A stretch of 64,000 bases of DNA from Oscillatoriaceae cyanobacterium Prado104 (lineage in GTDB: Bacteria > Cyanobacteriota > Cyanobacteriia > Cyanobacteriales > Microcoleaceae): assembly GCA_025454405.1 (NCBI GenBank), contig JALOON010000012.1, forward strand, positions 47,951 to 111,950, written 5' to 3'. The notes beneath the pieces were generated by a model, which did no database searches, had not been told where the DNA came from, and saw only the letters and a list, made by a program, of their open reading frames with translations. Below, piece after piece: positions 1-9,047 of this stretch (the first letter of the stretch is position 1; each line of letters begins with the position of its first letter). The position numbers and the translations under genes are program-made.

Positions 1-2240
1 TCGGCGATGTTTATTCGCTGAATTCTTATTTAAATGTTATCCCGCTGCAAGAGAGAGAAGAATGGATTTCGGAATGGAGTAAAAACGGGGAAATGCCCTA
101 CATGGTGGTAGAATTTGGGACACCTTTGCACGCGACGATGATGCGGAATCGGCGGGGATTTGATAAGGTAATTGTCAGCGAACCTTGGATGACGGAGTTT
201 GCGGCGATTTATTTCGGCAAGCAGGCTTACGATTTGGAAACTCCGGGTTATAAAAATAAGGTGCGGGAGCAATTTGTCAAAGACCAAGAATATAAAAGCT
301 GGCATTTTAGTAAGGATTTAGATTTTGCGCCTGCTTTTCAAAATTTGCAGCAGTTATTTAGTACGAATACTTGGCGAACTTGGCGAACTTTTGGGATGTC
401 GGGGGGGATGATTCCTTGGCACAGCGGCCACGGTTGGGATGTGTCCGATGCTGGGAGAAGCAGAGTAGATATTGGAGGATTTCAAGCGGGCAGGCGAGGC
501 GTTTATTTGAAGAATGTGTCAAAAAATTTGATGTATTATTTCCAACGGGAGGCTTACAATATTTATCCCGCAGGCGAGGCGATTATGAATAATAACGGCC
601 CGACTTTGGCTTGGATTGCTGGTCATCATGAGGCTTTTACTGCGAAAGACCACAACTTTTTTGCTGGCGGTAAATTAAGCAAGCAAATTGTGTTGATTAA
701 CGACACGCGATCGAAACAAGATTTTGCGTTTAATTGGCGGGTTTTGGTGGGAGGAGAAGAGGTTGGAAAAGGCGAGAAGAAGGGGAGTATTGAGACGGCA
801 GGGACGCTGTTTTTCCCTATTGATGTAAAATTGCCAAATTCGATTTCCGGCAAGGCTGACGGCGAAATTCGCTTGACCGCGAGGGTGGGCGATCGACCGC
901 ATTCTGATACTTTTGAGTTCCGAGTTTTTGCTACTCCCTCAAAAATCAAGGATACTGTGACAATATTCGATCCGGTTGGCAAAACATCGGCGATGTTAAA
1001 AGACTTGGGTTATGAAGTTTTACCGTGGAACGGTTCGCAAGTTTCAACGGTGTTAGTTATCGGTAGAGAAGCATTTTCTACCGGGCAAAGATTGCCGGGA
1101 AATTTAGAAAACTTTGTGCGCAACGGCGGCAAGGCGATCGTGTTTGCCCAAAGTCGGGACTGGCTGCAAAATATGGGTTTGCGGGTGGCGGAACATATCA
1201 GCCGCCGCGTCTATCCAATTGATAGCAACCACCCGGCTGTTGGCGGGTTGGACGGTGAGGATTTGCGGGATTGGATGGGGGAAAGCACGCTGATTGAAGC
1301 TTATCCAGATACTATTTATAGTGGGGCGAGATTGAGTCCGGCAAATATGCCTTGGTACGGGTGGCATTGGGGAAATCGCGGCGGTGTTAGCAGCGCTTCA
1401 ATTGAGAAGCCGCACCGCACTTCTTGGCGGCCGATTTTGGAGTCGGAGTTCGATTTAGCTTATTCGCCGCTGATGGAATTGGATTACGGAAAGGGAAGGC
1501 TGATTTTAAATGAGTTGGATTTGGAAGATCATTATGCTATCGATGGCGGGGCGTCGAAGTTAGCGCAGCAAATTGTGAATTACGGCATCAATTCTCCGGT
1601 GTTTGGCAAGCCGGATAAGGTAGTTTTAATTGGGGGAGATGGTGATGCGAGAAAGTTGGATGCTTTGGGGGTAATTTACCAGCGGGCTAGTTCGCTTTCT
1701 GGGGATGTTGGTTTGGCGATTGTGGGGGCGGAGGCGAATTTAAAAGATGGGGAATTGCGGAGTTATTTGAATGGGGGCGGCAAGGCGTTTTTCTTGCCGC
1801 GCAAAGTACCTGCGGCGGGTTTGGGCGTGAGTTTGCAGCAGGCGAAGGATTTCGGGGGTTCGCTAAATGTTCCGAATTGGGATGAGGTGAAGGGAATTAG
1901 TGCTTCGGACTTGCGATCGCGTTCTTTTTACGATACTTGGTTGATTAAGGCTGGGGGTGATGTGGGCGCGGGCGGTTTGTTAAGTCGGGTTGCTGTCGGT
2001 AAGGGTGTGGCGATTTTCTCTCAGATTGACCCGGATGGTTTGAATGCGGATAATAAGACTTATTTGCGTTTTACTCGCTGGCGGCAAACTCGGGCTAACG
2101 CGCAGATTTTGGCTAATTTGGGGGCGAGTTTTCGGGCGGATGGTGTTGTGTTTGGGGGTTCGACTCAGGAGTTTTATCACCCGGATTACAAGACGGATTT
2201 TGAGATGGGAGATGACCCTTATCGGTATTATCGATGGTAG
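1..2240 (+). CDS. Glycoside hydrolase (clan GH-A, GH2/GH42-like), 3' part
   Basis: The reading frame is open from base 3, so the gene begins before the window; the first internal ATG (93) is not a credible start because coding sequence of the same character precedes it. About 745 codons remain. Early in the visible part is VVEFGTP, a hydrophobic strand ending in Glu as at the C-terminal end of a TIM-barrel strand, which could carry the nucleophile. An aromatic-rich region with WHSGHGW follows, then a beta-sandwich-like stretch, then a segment around VLVIGREAF and GGKAIVF resembling the GATase-like/trimerisation domain of beta-galactosidases. Family knowledge suggests retaining cleavage of a beta-linked sugar or polysaccharide. 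The substrate, any signal peptide and the acid/base residue cannot be judged without the 5' end. The exact GH family is uncertain. Confidence 0.6.
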   Translation, partial: GDVYSLNSYLNVIPLQEREEWISEWSKNGEMPYMVVEFGTPLHATMMRNRRGFDKVIVSEPWMTEFAAIYFGKQAYDLETPGYKNKVREQFVKDQEYKSWHFSKDLDFAPAFQNLQQLFSTNTWRTWRTFGMSGGMIPWHSGHGWDVSDAGRSRVDIGGFQAGRRGVYLKNVSKNLMYYFQREAYNIYPAGEAIMNNNGPTLAWIAGHHEAFTAKDHNFFAGGKLSKQIVLINDTRSKQDFAFNWRVLVGGEEVGKGEKKGSIETAGTLFFPIDVKLPNSISGKADGEIRLTARVGDRPHSDTFEFRVFATPSKIKDTVTIFDPVGKTSAMLKDLGYEVLPWNGSQVSTVLVIGREAFSTGQRLPGNLENFVRNGGKAIVFAQSRDWLQNMGLRVAEHISRRVYPIDSNHPAVGGLDGEDLRDWMGESTLIEAYPDTIYSGARLSPANMPWYGWHWGNRGGVSSASIEKPHRTSWRPILESEFDLAYSPLMELDYGKGRLILNELDLEDHYAIDGGASKLAQQIVNYGINSPVFGKPDKVVLIGGDGDARKLDALGVIYQRASSLSGDVGLAIVGAEANLKDGELRSYLNGGGKAFFLPRKVPAAGLGVSLQQAKDFGGSLNVPNWDEVKGISASDLRSRSFYDTWLIKAGGDVGAGGLLSRVAVGKGVAIFSQIDPDGLNADNKTYLRFTRWRQTRANAQILANLGASFRADGVVFGGSTQEFYHPDYKTDFEMGDDPYRYYRW

Positions 2241-2267
2241 AATTTACTTAAGATGTTGCACCTGTGT

Positions 2268-2336
2268 CAGAAACCGGGTTTCTGGCACAAACTCTGCACC
2301 GCAGCCGATATTTTTCGTCAGAAACCTGGTTTCTTA
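2268..2336. repeat. Dispersed AGAAACC-GGTTTCT palindromic repeat, copy 1
   Basis: Two close palindromes of the type CAGAAACCGGGTTTCTGG (2268-2285) and CAGAAACCTGGTTTCT (2320-2335) lie just after the glycoside hydrolase stop. The same AGAAACC/GGTTTCT stem recurs at 22550, 26904, 35105 and 56208. It could fold in RNA behind the upstream gene, but no uridine run follows, so terminator function is not supported. Confidence 0.6.
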
Positions 2337-2361
2337 AAGTTTGTATCGATCTTTGATAATA

Positions 2362-2567
2362 GTAGGTTGGGTTGAGGAACGAAACCCAACCTACTTGTGG
2401 TGTACAAACTTGTGGTGTACAAACTTGTGGTGTACAAACTTGTGGTGTACAAACTTGTGGTGTACAAACTTGTGGTGTACAAACTCTTGGTGTACAAACT
2501 CTTGGTGTACAAACTCTTGGTGTACAAACTCTTGGTGTTGGGTTTCGCTTCGCTCTACCCAACCTAC
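2362..2567. repeat. 15-bp minisatellite between two GTTGGGT palindromes
   Basis: A palindrome GTAGGTTGGGTT/AACCCAACCTAC (2362-2394) is followed directly by nine complete 15-bp units plus a partial one. Six read TTGTGGTGTACAAAC (2395-2484); three read TCTTGGTGTACAAAC (2485-2529), then a truncated unit. A second palindrome follows, GTTGGGT (2537-2543) paired with ACCCAAC (2557-2563). The period is a multiple of three and lacks stops, so several long ORFs (repeating CGVQT, WCTNL or VYKLV) appear on both strands. I treat these as artefacts. Each unit holds the palindrome TTGTACAA-like core GTGTACAA. Confidence 0.9.
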
Positions 2568-2710
2568 GGCTATAAGTCAAAGTGTCTTTTAAATCTGGGG
2601 TCTAGTTTGTCGGTTTTCTTTTGGTTGCAGGTGCGGCAGAGGGTTTGCAAGTTGCTGATAGCGCAAATCACTGTCGAGGAGTTCAGTGAGAATTTGTAAG
2701 GTAGAAAGTG

Positions 2711-3001
2711 TCAAGTATCGTCGCTGTTGCGCTGCTGTAAAATATCCAACATCCGCCGATTTTCTGTCTGAAGCCCCCGAATCTCAGTTTTGATATCCCG
2801 GATCTCTGATTCCATCGCTTCCATCCGCTGAAGGCTTTGAGTCATAATTTGAAACATCCCCTCAATATTGCGGTTCATGGTTTCAATGTTGCGCTGGTGT
2901 ACTTCAGTTGTAGAAATTAAAGCACTAATAGCTAACTTAATATCGATAATATCGTTTTCGGCCCGATCGACACGGCTGGGAATATTGCTGGCTTCAGTCA
3001 T
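2711..3001 (-). CDS. Small coiled-coil protein, function unknown
   Basis: A 96-residue, highly charged protein with almost continuous heptad-like spacing of Ile/Leu/Met (for example AENDIIDIKLAISALI, then MEAMESEIRDIKTEIRGL), predicted to form one long coiled coil without membrane segment or cysteine. It begins with ATG at 3001 and ends with an acidic SDDT tail. Similar short coiled-coil proteins, often called hypothetical, are common in filamentous cyanobacteria; no function is known to me. It stands alone, convergent with the glycoside hydrolase and separated from it by the minisatellite. No regulatory signal was recognised. Confidence 0.65.
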   Translation of the reverse strand: MTEASNIPSRVDRAENDIIDIKLAISALISTTEVHQRNIETMNRNIEGMFQIMTQSLQRMEAMESEIRDIKTEIRGLQTENRRMLDILQQRNSDDT

Positions 3002-3097
3002 TAGAGTTTAGCAGTGATACTGTAGGGCTATTATTTTAGCACATTACAAATCTCTAAGCTAAAATGAAAAGGCTAAGTCGCAGCGAGGTCAAATCTA

Positions 3098-3232
3098 ATG
3101 ACTGTTCGGCAACCCCTATACAGTAAAGAAGAATTTGCTCGACGGGGCGATGAAATCTATGAATCTCACGTGTGCCATCAAGTTGAAGAAGGCAATCGCG
3201 GCAAAATTGTAGCGATCGATCTCGAAACATGA
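3098..3232 (+). pseudogene. Remnant of a small antitoxin-like cyanobacterial gene
   Basis: ATG at 3098 opens a 44-codon frame beginning MTVRQPLYSKEEFARRGDEI and continuing with VEEGNRGKIVAIDLET before TGA (3230-3232). This matches the N-terminal half of a small conserved cyanobacterial protein, usually about 75-90 residues, often found in toxin-antitoxin-like neighbourhoods. In relatives the motif ET is followed by G-D/A-F-E; here the codons after the stop read GAC TTT GAA then TAA, so a GGA to TGA nonsense change followed by loss of the remaining C-terminal half is the simplest reading. I infer a decaying gene with no partner nearby. The family assignment is from memory of the sequence pattern. 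Confidence 0.6.
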
Positions 3233-3593
3233 GACTTTGAATAAGACAATAATCATCAAAGTTACCAGCCCGATCGCCCTTACAACCTTTCTTTGTTTCA
3301 TGCCTAAAAATACCGCTTGTCACAGAAAAAAATTGCATAATTTATAGTTCAAATGACTAATGACTCATAACTCATGACTACTAACTAATGACTATTAGAT
3401 ATCTCATAAAAAAAATAGACCTATGCGATCGATCGCACTCGCTCGGGGCAGGGTTTGGACATAAACTTAGATAGTTTGAGGCATAAATTGTCGCCAAAAT
3501 GCTTCACCCTACATTTATCAACAGCTTGCAACGATTTTTACCCGATGTCTAATGACTAATGACTAATGACTAATAACTACTGACTGCTGCTTT
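3233..3593. other. Intergenic stretch with degenerate TAATGAC heptamers
   Basis: No gene is seen. The stretch contains heptanucleotide repeats: a degenerate series around 3350-3395 and a regular run of TAATGAC (3550-3570, three units, continuing as TAATAAC) ending just before the next gene. Nothing convincing as promoter or terminator was recognised. Confidence 0.6.
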
Positions 3594-5039
3594 ATGAAAA
3601 AACAGTTAAAACTTAAATTAATCGCGATCGCCCTTATCTCAATCTTACCAACAATCGGTATCGCGTGCGATCGCCCTTTCCAAAAACCATTTCAACTCCC
3701 CGAATCAGCAAAACAAGAACCTTGGCCAGTTCAAATCGGACTGCGCACCAACATTATCCGATCGAACATACCAACAGTCAACCGCGTAGTTTTAGTACCG
3801 GATGCCGCCACATTCCTCGCAGCCATCCAACAATGGAATCTCAAAGGACGCTGGCCGATTCTCATCGAAGATAACAAGTATACTCCCATGTTCGTGCAGC
3901 GATTTCAACCCGAGGAAATCGTGCGTTTGCCGAGTGTCAAACAGCAACTTCCAAAAGGCCAAAAACTCCAAGACTTAATGCAAAAAAGCGCGGCAGCCGC
4001 TTGGAATGCTACCGATACTCCCACTTTAAAAGCCCAATGGCAGCAACTCGGATGGGAACCTCCAGGAATTGCGATCGCCTCGGAAAATGACCCGGCAAAA
4101 TTAGCAGCAGTTGCCCTGGCAGCGGGTCGCGGTCAACCTTTAGTATTTATGGAAGGTAACTTTGGAAAACCCAACGATACCCTGAATAACGAAGAGTGGA
4201 AAACTTTGCAAACAGCAGTTAAAAAAGCCGTCGAATCTACCGGATATTTTTACTCCCAACTCGGAGATGCGATCGACACTATTACTATTGTACGCCAACT
4301 CGCAGTCAAATACCAATCCCCGGAAAAACCCGACGAACAATTAGCAGTTACCGACGGTTTGGGACGGCATCTCAACGGCGAACGCTGGGCAGCGGTGGGG
4401 TGGATTTTCGGTGACGAAGCGCGATCGATCTATCAAACAATGTGCGCCTTATTTCTCGAACCTCAAACCGCCATGCTGTACGACAGTTACCCCAAGGAAG
4501 GAGATTGGAAAGAATACGAAATGAATTCAGCAGCTAGCAAGATCAAAACCTTAGGTTTTGATGTAACAGTTGTGGAGCAACCTGAATCTAGTCTGAAAAA
4601 ATGGCGGAGTTTGGCATCACAACCCTGGACTTACGATCTAATATTGCTCAATTCTAAAGGCTATACAAATTCTTTTCAAGTGGGTGACGGAGATGCCCCG
4701 GTAGCAGACATTCCAAAACTGCAATTTCCCGCAGCAATTCACGCGATTCACAGTTGGTCTGCTGCTTCTCCCGATGACAAAAATACTGTTGCCGGCAGGT
4801 GGTTGGAAAATGGAGCGTATGCCTATGTCGGTAGCGTAAATGAACCTTTTTTAGGAGCGTTTATTCCGCCCAGAATTATACTCGATCGACTGGTGCGATC
4901 GGCACCGTTTTTAATCGCAGTCCGCCAGCTAGAATCCCGCCCCTGGAAAATTACTACTATAGGCGATCCGCTAATGTCGATCGGCAAACCCAAACCAAGA
5001 ATTTCGCCAACTCAGCAACCACTATCACAAACTAGGTGA
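3594..5039 (+). CDS. Exported hypothetical protein, TIGR03790-like C-terminus
   Basis: A 481-residue protein with a typical export signal: MKKQLKLKLIA basic start, a hydrophobic core, then GIACDRP at about residue 22-28, which resembles but does not fully match a lipobox (Gly at -3). The mature part alternates beta-strand-like and helical segments. The C-terminal third contains a GAYAYVGSVNEPFLGAF segment and ends in TTIGDPLMSIGKP, a layout reminiscent of TIGR03790-type or gingipain-like alpha/beta proteins, in which the same GDP-L element closes the domain. I see no catalytic Cys-His pair with confidence. It is a single gene flanked by heptamer repeats on both sides. Function unknown; location is probably periplasmic or outer surface. 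Confidence 0.7.
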   Translation: MKKQLKLKLIAIALISILPTIGIACDRPFQKPFQLPESAKQEPWPVQIGLRTNIIRSNIPTVNRVVLVPDAATFLAAIQQWNLKGRWPILIEDNKYTPMFVQRFQPEEIVRLPSVKQQLPKGQKLQDLMQKSAAAAWNATDTPTLKAQWQQLGWEPPGIAIASENDPAKLAAVALAAGRGQPLVFMEGNFGKPNDTLNNEEWKTLQTAVKKAVESTGYFYSQLGDAIDTITIVRQLAVKYQSPEKPDEQLAVTDGLGRHLNGERWAAVGWIFGDEARSIYQTMCALFLEPQTAMLYDSYPKEGDWKEYEMNSAASKIKTLGFDVTVVEQPESSLKKWRSLASQPWTYDLILLNSKGYTNSFQVGDGDAPVADIPKLQFPAAIHAIHSWSAASPDDKNTVAGRWLENGAYAYVGSVNEPFLGAFIPPRIILDRLVRSAPFLIAVRQLESRPWKITTIGDPLMSIGKPKPRISPTQQPLSQTR

Positions 5040-5077
5040 ATTTAATTTAGCATGAGTGGAAGGGAGAGGGGAAGTTC

Positions 5078-5216
5078 TGAGTTTTAAGTTTTGAGTTTTA
5101 AGTTTTGAGTGCGTGAATTTTGAACTGTCTTTAACTCACAACTCACGCATGCACAACTCAAAACTCAAAAGAACTGTCTTTAACTCACAACTCAAAATTC
5201 AAAACTCAAAACTCCT
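5078..5216. repeat. GAGTTTT/AACTCAA heptamer repeats in inverted arrangement
   Basis: A run of GAGTTTT/AAGTTTT heptamers (about 5078-5110) is followed by the complementary AACTCAA-type heptamers (about 5145-5216), so the transcript could form a long imperfect hairpin. Same family as repeats at 23620-23790 and 51975-52055. The rest of the ~440 bp gap up to the ClC gene shows no gene. Confidence 0.8.
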
Positions 5217-5480
5217 GAGAAACGAGACACGCGCTGAGCAAATATACTCGATCGACCTTTTGCCATATTCCTAAAAGATTAAATGTAACTTGGCATACAA
5301 TCTTTCGCCACCAATTTGCCGAGCTTCTGTTAAACGCCTTCCTAGCCCCGCCACCCACCAAAAAAATCTCCCTAAAATCCAGCCGAATTTCAGTTGTCAA
5401 TTCCCTTCAAATCAAGCAAAATTAAAATAAGAAATAAAATGTAATATTATCTAAATTCTCACAGAAGAATTAATCCCTCA

Positions 5481-7064
5481 ATGAGAGCTACCCCACCCGT
5501 GGAGCTGCAGCCACCGGGCCCAGCCGCCAAAACTTCCCATGCCTCCCTCTTAACCCGAGTTCTCAACCGCCTGCACCCCAGCCCAGAAACTTTACTGCTC
5601 GTACTTTCTCTAATCATCGGGGGAGTCACCGGTGCGGGCGTCATCACTTTTCACTACCTGATCCGCCTCATCCACGCCCTGATGCTCGAAGATTTCATGG
5701 GAGTAATCGCCAAAGCGGGTCCGTGGACGCTAGCCTGCATTCCCACCATCGGCGGCATCATCATCGGCTTAATGCGCTGGCGGTTTCGGGACTTCGGCCC
5801 GAATATGTCTTCCCTGATCGCTGCCACCCGCGGGCTGCAAGAACTCTCGCCCCTCAAACCCATCACTAAAATGATGGCCGCCTCCGTATCTCTCGGCACG
5901 GGGGCGTCCCTCGGCCCGGAAGCCCCCAGCGTCGAAATCGGTGCCAACTTCGGAATGCTGCTGGCCCAAGTCCTGCAGCTTTCTCCAGAAAGGCAGCGCT
6001 TGCTTCTCGGAGCGGGAGCCGCAGCGGGTTTAGCGGCCGGCTTCAACGCTCCCATCGCCGGAGTATTTTTTGCCCTGGAAGTAGTTCTCGGCAGCACCTT
6101 CGCCACTTCATCAGTCAGCGTGGTTTTGCTCGCCGCTGTAGTTTCGGCACTGTTAGCTCAAATTTGTTTGGGCGCTCAACCGGCCTTTGCCCTGCCCGTT
6201 TACGACGCGCGCAGTCCTTTAGAACTCCCGCTGTACATGGGATTGGGGCTGTTGGCGAGTTTGGTATCGATCGCCTACACCGAAGCAATTCAACTGGCGG
6301 AACGCTGTTTTCACGGCAAAGTCCGGGGATTTGGCTTGCTCGAACGAGTGCCGAGATCGTTTCATCCAGTAATCGGCGGTGCTTGCGTCGGTTTGGTAGC
6401 CCTGTGGATGCCTCAAGTTTTGGGCGTCGGCTACGAAACAGTTGAAGCCATGCTGCAAAATGTCGAGTTTTCCCTGCCGCTGCTGCTGTTGTTGCTGTTC
6501 GTGAAACTCGCCATGACAGCAATCAGCCTCGGCAGCGGTTTAGTGGGCGGCATTTTTGCTCCGGCAATGTTTTTGGGGGCTTCCCTGGGTTCAGCTTACG
6601 GAATGTTTTGGGGGATGGTGCCGGTTTTGGCCGATCGCGTTGCCGGACCTCCTGCCTATGCGATGGTAGGAATGGCCGCCGTGCTTGCCGGTAGCGCCAG
6701 AGCACCGCTGACATCTATTTTATTGTTGTTTGAATTGACTAGAGATTACCGAATTGTTTTGCCGTTGATGGCGGCAGTGGGATTGAGTGTTTGGCTGGTA
6801 GAATGTGCCAACCGCCGATCGACCGCTCACAGTCTCAACCTCCATCAAATGGGCGTGGATGTAGCTGTGAATACTCCGATTCAAGCGATCGAACCTTTGC
6901 AAGATTGGGAAGATGCTTTGGGCGATCGAATTGTCGCGGAATTGATTTCTTGCCCGATGCCTGTTGAGGGCGATCGCAGCGAGGAAGAACCAGCAATGGC
7001 GATCGCTAATTCACATTTACCGGAAGATATCAAGACTTTGCCCGAGACAAAATCAGCAGTTTGA
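5481..7064 (+). CDS. ClC-family chloride channel/antiporter
   Basis: A 527-residue polytopic membrane protein with ClC hallmarks: GTGASLGPEAPSVEIG at residues 139-154, equivalent to the GxxxGREGP region with the gating glutamate (E147), and GSGLVGGIFAPAMFLGASLG further on, equivalent to the GxFxP selectivity region. The usual GSGIP loop reads FGPNMSSL here, a variant I associate with a cyanobacterial subgroup. There are no CBS domains; the tail after the last helix is short and acidic. The protein should pass chloride or exchange it for protons across the plasma or thylakoid membrane. The start at 5481 is the first ATG of the frame. Monocistronic by spacing; a strong hairpin lies behind it (7138-7167). 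Confidence 0.9.
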   Translation: MRATPPVELQPPGPAAKTSHASLLTRVLNRLHPSPETLLLVLSLIIGGVTGAGVITFHYLIRLIHALMLEDFMGVIAKAGPWTLACIPTIGGIIIGLMRWRFRDFGPNMSSLIAATRGLQELSPLKPITKMMAASVSLGTGASLGPEAPSVEIGANFGMLLAQVLQLSPERQRLLLGAGAAAGLAAGFNAPIAGVFFALEVVLGSTFATSSVSVVLLAAVVSALLAQICLGAQPAFALPVYDARSPLELPLYMGLGLLASLVSIAYTEAIQLAERCFHGKVRGFGLLERVPRSFHPVIGGACVGLVALWMPQVLGVGYETVEAMLQNVEFSLPLLLLLLFVKLAMTAISLGSGLVGGIFAPAMFLGASLGSAYGMFWGMVPVLADRVAGPPAYAMVGMAAVLAGSARAPLTSILLLFELTRDYRIVLPLMAAVGLSVWLVECANRRSTAHSLNLHQMGVDVAVNTPIQAIEPLQDWEDALGDRIVAELISCPMPVEGDRSEEEPAMAIANSHLPEDIKTLPETKSAV

Positions 7065-7137
7065 GGGCGATCGGCACTCATTAATTTGCCGCCAAACCCA
7101 CAATCTCAAAACTCTATCTTCTCAAAAAATAGGTTGA

Positions 7138-7167
7138 CAGCCCCGAGCATTTATAATGCCGGGGCTG
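7138..7167. terminator. GC-rich hairpin behind the ClC gene
   Basis: CAGCCCCGAGCAT pairs with ATGCCGGGGCTG around a short ATTA-type loop. It lies 74 bp after the ClC stop. There is no T-run after it on the plus strand, so it may be an mRNA-stabilising or attenuating structure and not a classical intrinsic terminator. Confidence 0.4.
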
Positions 7168-7268
7168 AAAACTATGACCCTGACTTTAGCCTGCTAAAAT
7201 AACTACATGCAATTTAATAGAAATAACCCTTTGAATTTGCGTTACTTGAACCGGGAGAGGTCAAAGTT

Positions 7269-8132
7269 ATGATATTCATCAACCCCAAAACCGATTTTGC
7301 CTTTAAAAAAATCTTCGGTTCCTCAGAAAGTAGAGATATTCTAATTAGCTTTCTCAATGCCATGATTTACAATGGCGAGCGCACGATCGAATATTTAGAA
7401 ATCATCAACCCGAACCTGCCACCCCAACTTGAAGGTTTAAAAGACACTTATCTCGACGTTCAGGCCAAGCTGGCTGACGGCACCTTAGTAATTATTGAAA
7501 TGCAAGTCCTCAACGTACAATCTTTTGGCAAGCGAGTGTTGTACAATGCCACCAAAACCTACGCATTTCAATTACCAAAAGGTGGAGGCTATCGGATGCT
7601 CAAACCAGTCATCGCTCTGACAATTACTGATTTTGAAATGTTTCCGAATAGCACAGATTTAATTTCGAGGTTTGTGTTTAAAGAATTCAAGAGCAACTTA
7701 ATCTATCCCGAAAACGAACTCGATTTAGTCTTTGTAGAATTGCCGAAATTCCACAAAGAATCAAGCCAACTATCAACGCTAACAGATAAATGGATCTATT
7801 TCATGAAATATGCCAGAACCATAACAGAAGTACCGGAAACAATGGATAACATACCGGAAATCCACCAAGCATTTGAAATTGCAAATCAAGCCAAGTTAAG
7901 CCCGGAAGAATTAACAGAATTAGAACGCAGGGAACAATATATTTACGACCAACAGGGGGCGATTATTAAGGCAAAAGAGGAAGGAATAGAAGAAGGAAAA
8001 GAAGCAGGGATGCGACAAAAAGCGATCGCGATCGCCCAACAATTACTCTCACGACTCGACGATGAAACCATCAGCCAAACCACAGGACTTAGCGTAGAGG
8101 AAGTGCGGAAATTAAGGGCGATCTCACCCTAA
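7269..8132 (+). CDS. Rpn/PDDEXK_2 family nuclease, tandem copy 1
   Basis: A 287-residue member of the Rpn (recombination-promoting nuclease)/PD-(D/E)XK transposase-like family. The N-terminus NPKTDFAFKKIFG is the family signature. The nuclease core shows YLDVQAK with D63 and, one strand later, VIIEMQ with E77 and Q79, giving a D...ExQ active site. A charged helical linker precedes a C-terminal segment LDDETISQTTGLSVEEVRKL that looks like a small helix-turn-helix, as is usual in cyanobacterial copies. Family members cut DNA and, in E. coli, promote RecA-independent recombination; here the role is unknown. A nearly identical copy follows 70 bp downstream. Confidence 0.85.
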   Translation: MIFINPKTDFAFKKIFGSSESRDILISFLNAMIYNGERTIEYLEIINPNLPPQLEGLKDTYLDVQAKLADGTLVIIEMQVLNVQSFGKRVLYNATKTYAFQLPKGGGYRMLKPVIALTITDFEMFPNSTDLISRFVFKEFKSNLIYPENELDLVFVELPKFHKESSQLSTLTDKWIYFMKYARTITEVPETMDNIPEIHQAFEIANQAKLSPEELTELERREQYIYDQQGAIIKAKEEGIEEGKEAGMRQKAIAIAQQLLSRLDDETISQTTGLSVEEVRKLRAISP

Positions 8133-8201
8133 AAATCTTTAAAAACCTGAATATTTCAGTTAAAAAAATACCGAACTCTAGTAACTAGCGAGTTGAAAAC
8201 C

Positions 8202-9047
8202 ATGACATTCATCAACCCCAAAACCGATTTTGCCTTTAAAAAAATCTTCGGTTCCTCAGAAAGTAGAAACATTCTAATTAGCTTTCTCAATGCCATGATT
8301 TACGAAGGCGAACGCACGATCGAATATTTAGAAATCATCAATCCGAACTTACCGCCCCAACTTGAAGGTTTAAAAGACACTTATCTCGACGTTCAGGCCA
8401 AGCTAGTTGATGGCACCTTAGTAATTATTGAAATGCAAGTCCTCAACGTGCAATCTTTTGGCAAGCGAGTTTTGTACAATGCCGCCAAAACTTATGCATT
8501 TCAATTGCCAAGAGGCGCAGGCTATCGGATGCTCAAGCCAGTCATCGCTTTAACGATTACTGATTTTGAAATGTTTCCGAATAGCACTAATTTAATTTCG
8601 CGGTTTGTGTTCAAAGAAGTCAATACTAACTTGATTTGTCCCGAAAACGATTTAGATTTAGTCTTTGTAGAATTGCCGAAATTCCACAAAGAAGAAAGCC
8701 AACTCGACACGCTAACAGATAAATGGATATATTTCATGAAATATGCCAGGAGTCTGACAGAAGTACCCGAAAGCATGGATAGCATACCGGAAATCCACCA
8801 AGCATTTGAGATTGCCAATCAAGCTCGGTTAAGCCAGGAAGAATTAACAGAATTGGAACGGCGAGAACAGTATATTTACGACCAACAGGGAGCGATTCTT
8901 AAGGCTGCTGGGGAAGCAAGAGAAGAAGGAATGCGAGAAAAAGCGATCGCGATCGCCCGACAGTTACTTTTAGTTTTAGACGATGAAACCATCAGTAAAA
9001 CTACAGGACTTAGTATTGAGGAAATTGGAGATTTGCGCAAAGAATGA
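8202..9047 (+). CDS. Rpn/PDDEXK_2 family nuclease, tandem copy 2
   Basis: A close paralogue of the preceding gene: the first 80 residues differ at only a few positions and the DNA is alike from the start codon on, so this is a recent tandem duplication. The catalytic D...ExQ pattern (LDVQAKL, then IIEMQ) is intact. The linker before the C-terminal LDDETISKTTGLSIEEI segment is shorter than in copy 1. The start is ATG at 8202, matching the ATG of copy 1; the upstream in-frame TTG at 8193 only adds three residues. The stop overlaps the ATG of the alpha/beta hydrolase by four bases (ATGA), suggesting translational coupling. Confidence 0.85.
   Translation: MTFINPKTDFAFKKIFGSSESRNILISFLNAMIYEGERTIEYLEIINPNLPPQLEGLKDTYLDVQAKLVDGTLVIIEMQVLNVQSFGKRVLYNAAKTYAFQLPRGAGYRMLKPVIALTITDFEMFPNSTNLISRFVFKEVNTNLICPENDLDLVFVELPKFHKEESQLDTLTDKWIYFMKYARSLTEVPESMDSIPEIHQAFEIANQARLSQEELTELERREQYIYDQQGAILKAAGEAREEGMREKAIAIARQLLLVLDDETISKTTGLSIEEIGDLRKE

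Noticed and set aside
2341..2699. Protein-coding genes with CGVQT, WCTNL or VYKLV repeats
   Set aside because: All come from the 15-bp minisatellite, whose period is divisible by three; they exist on both strands in several frames and have no ribosome-binding site or flanking coding character.
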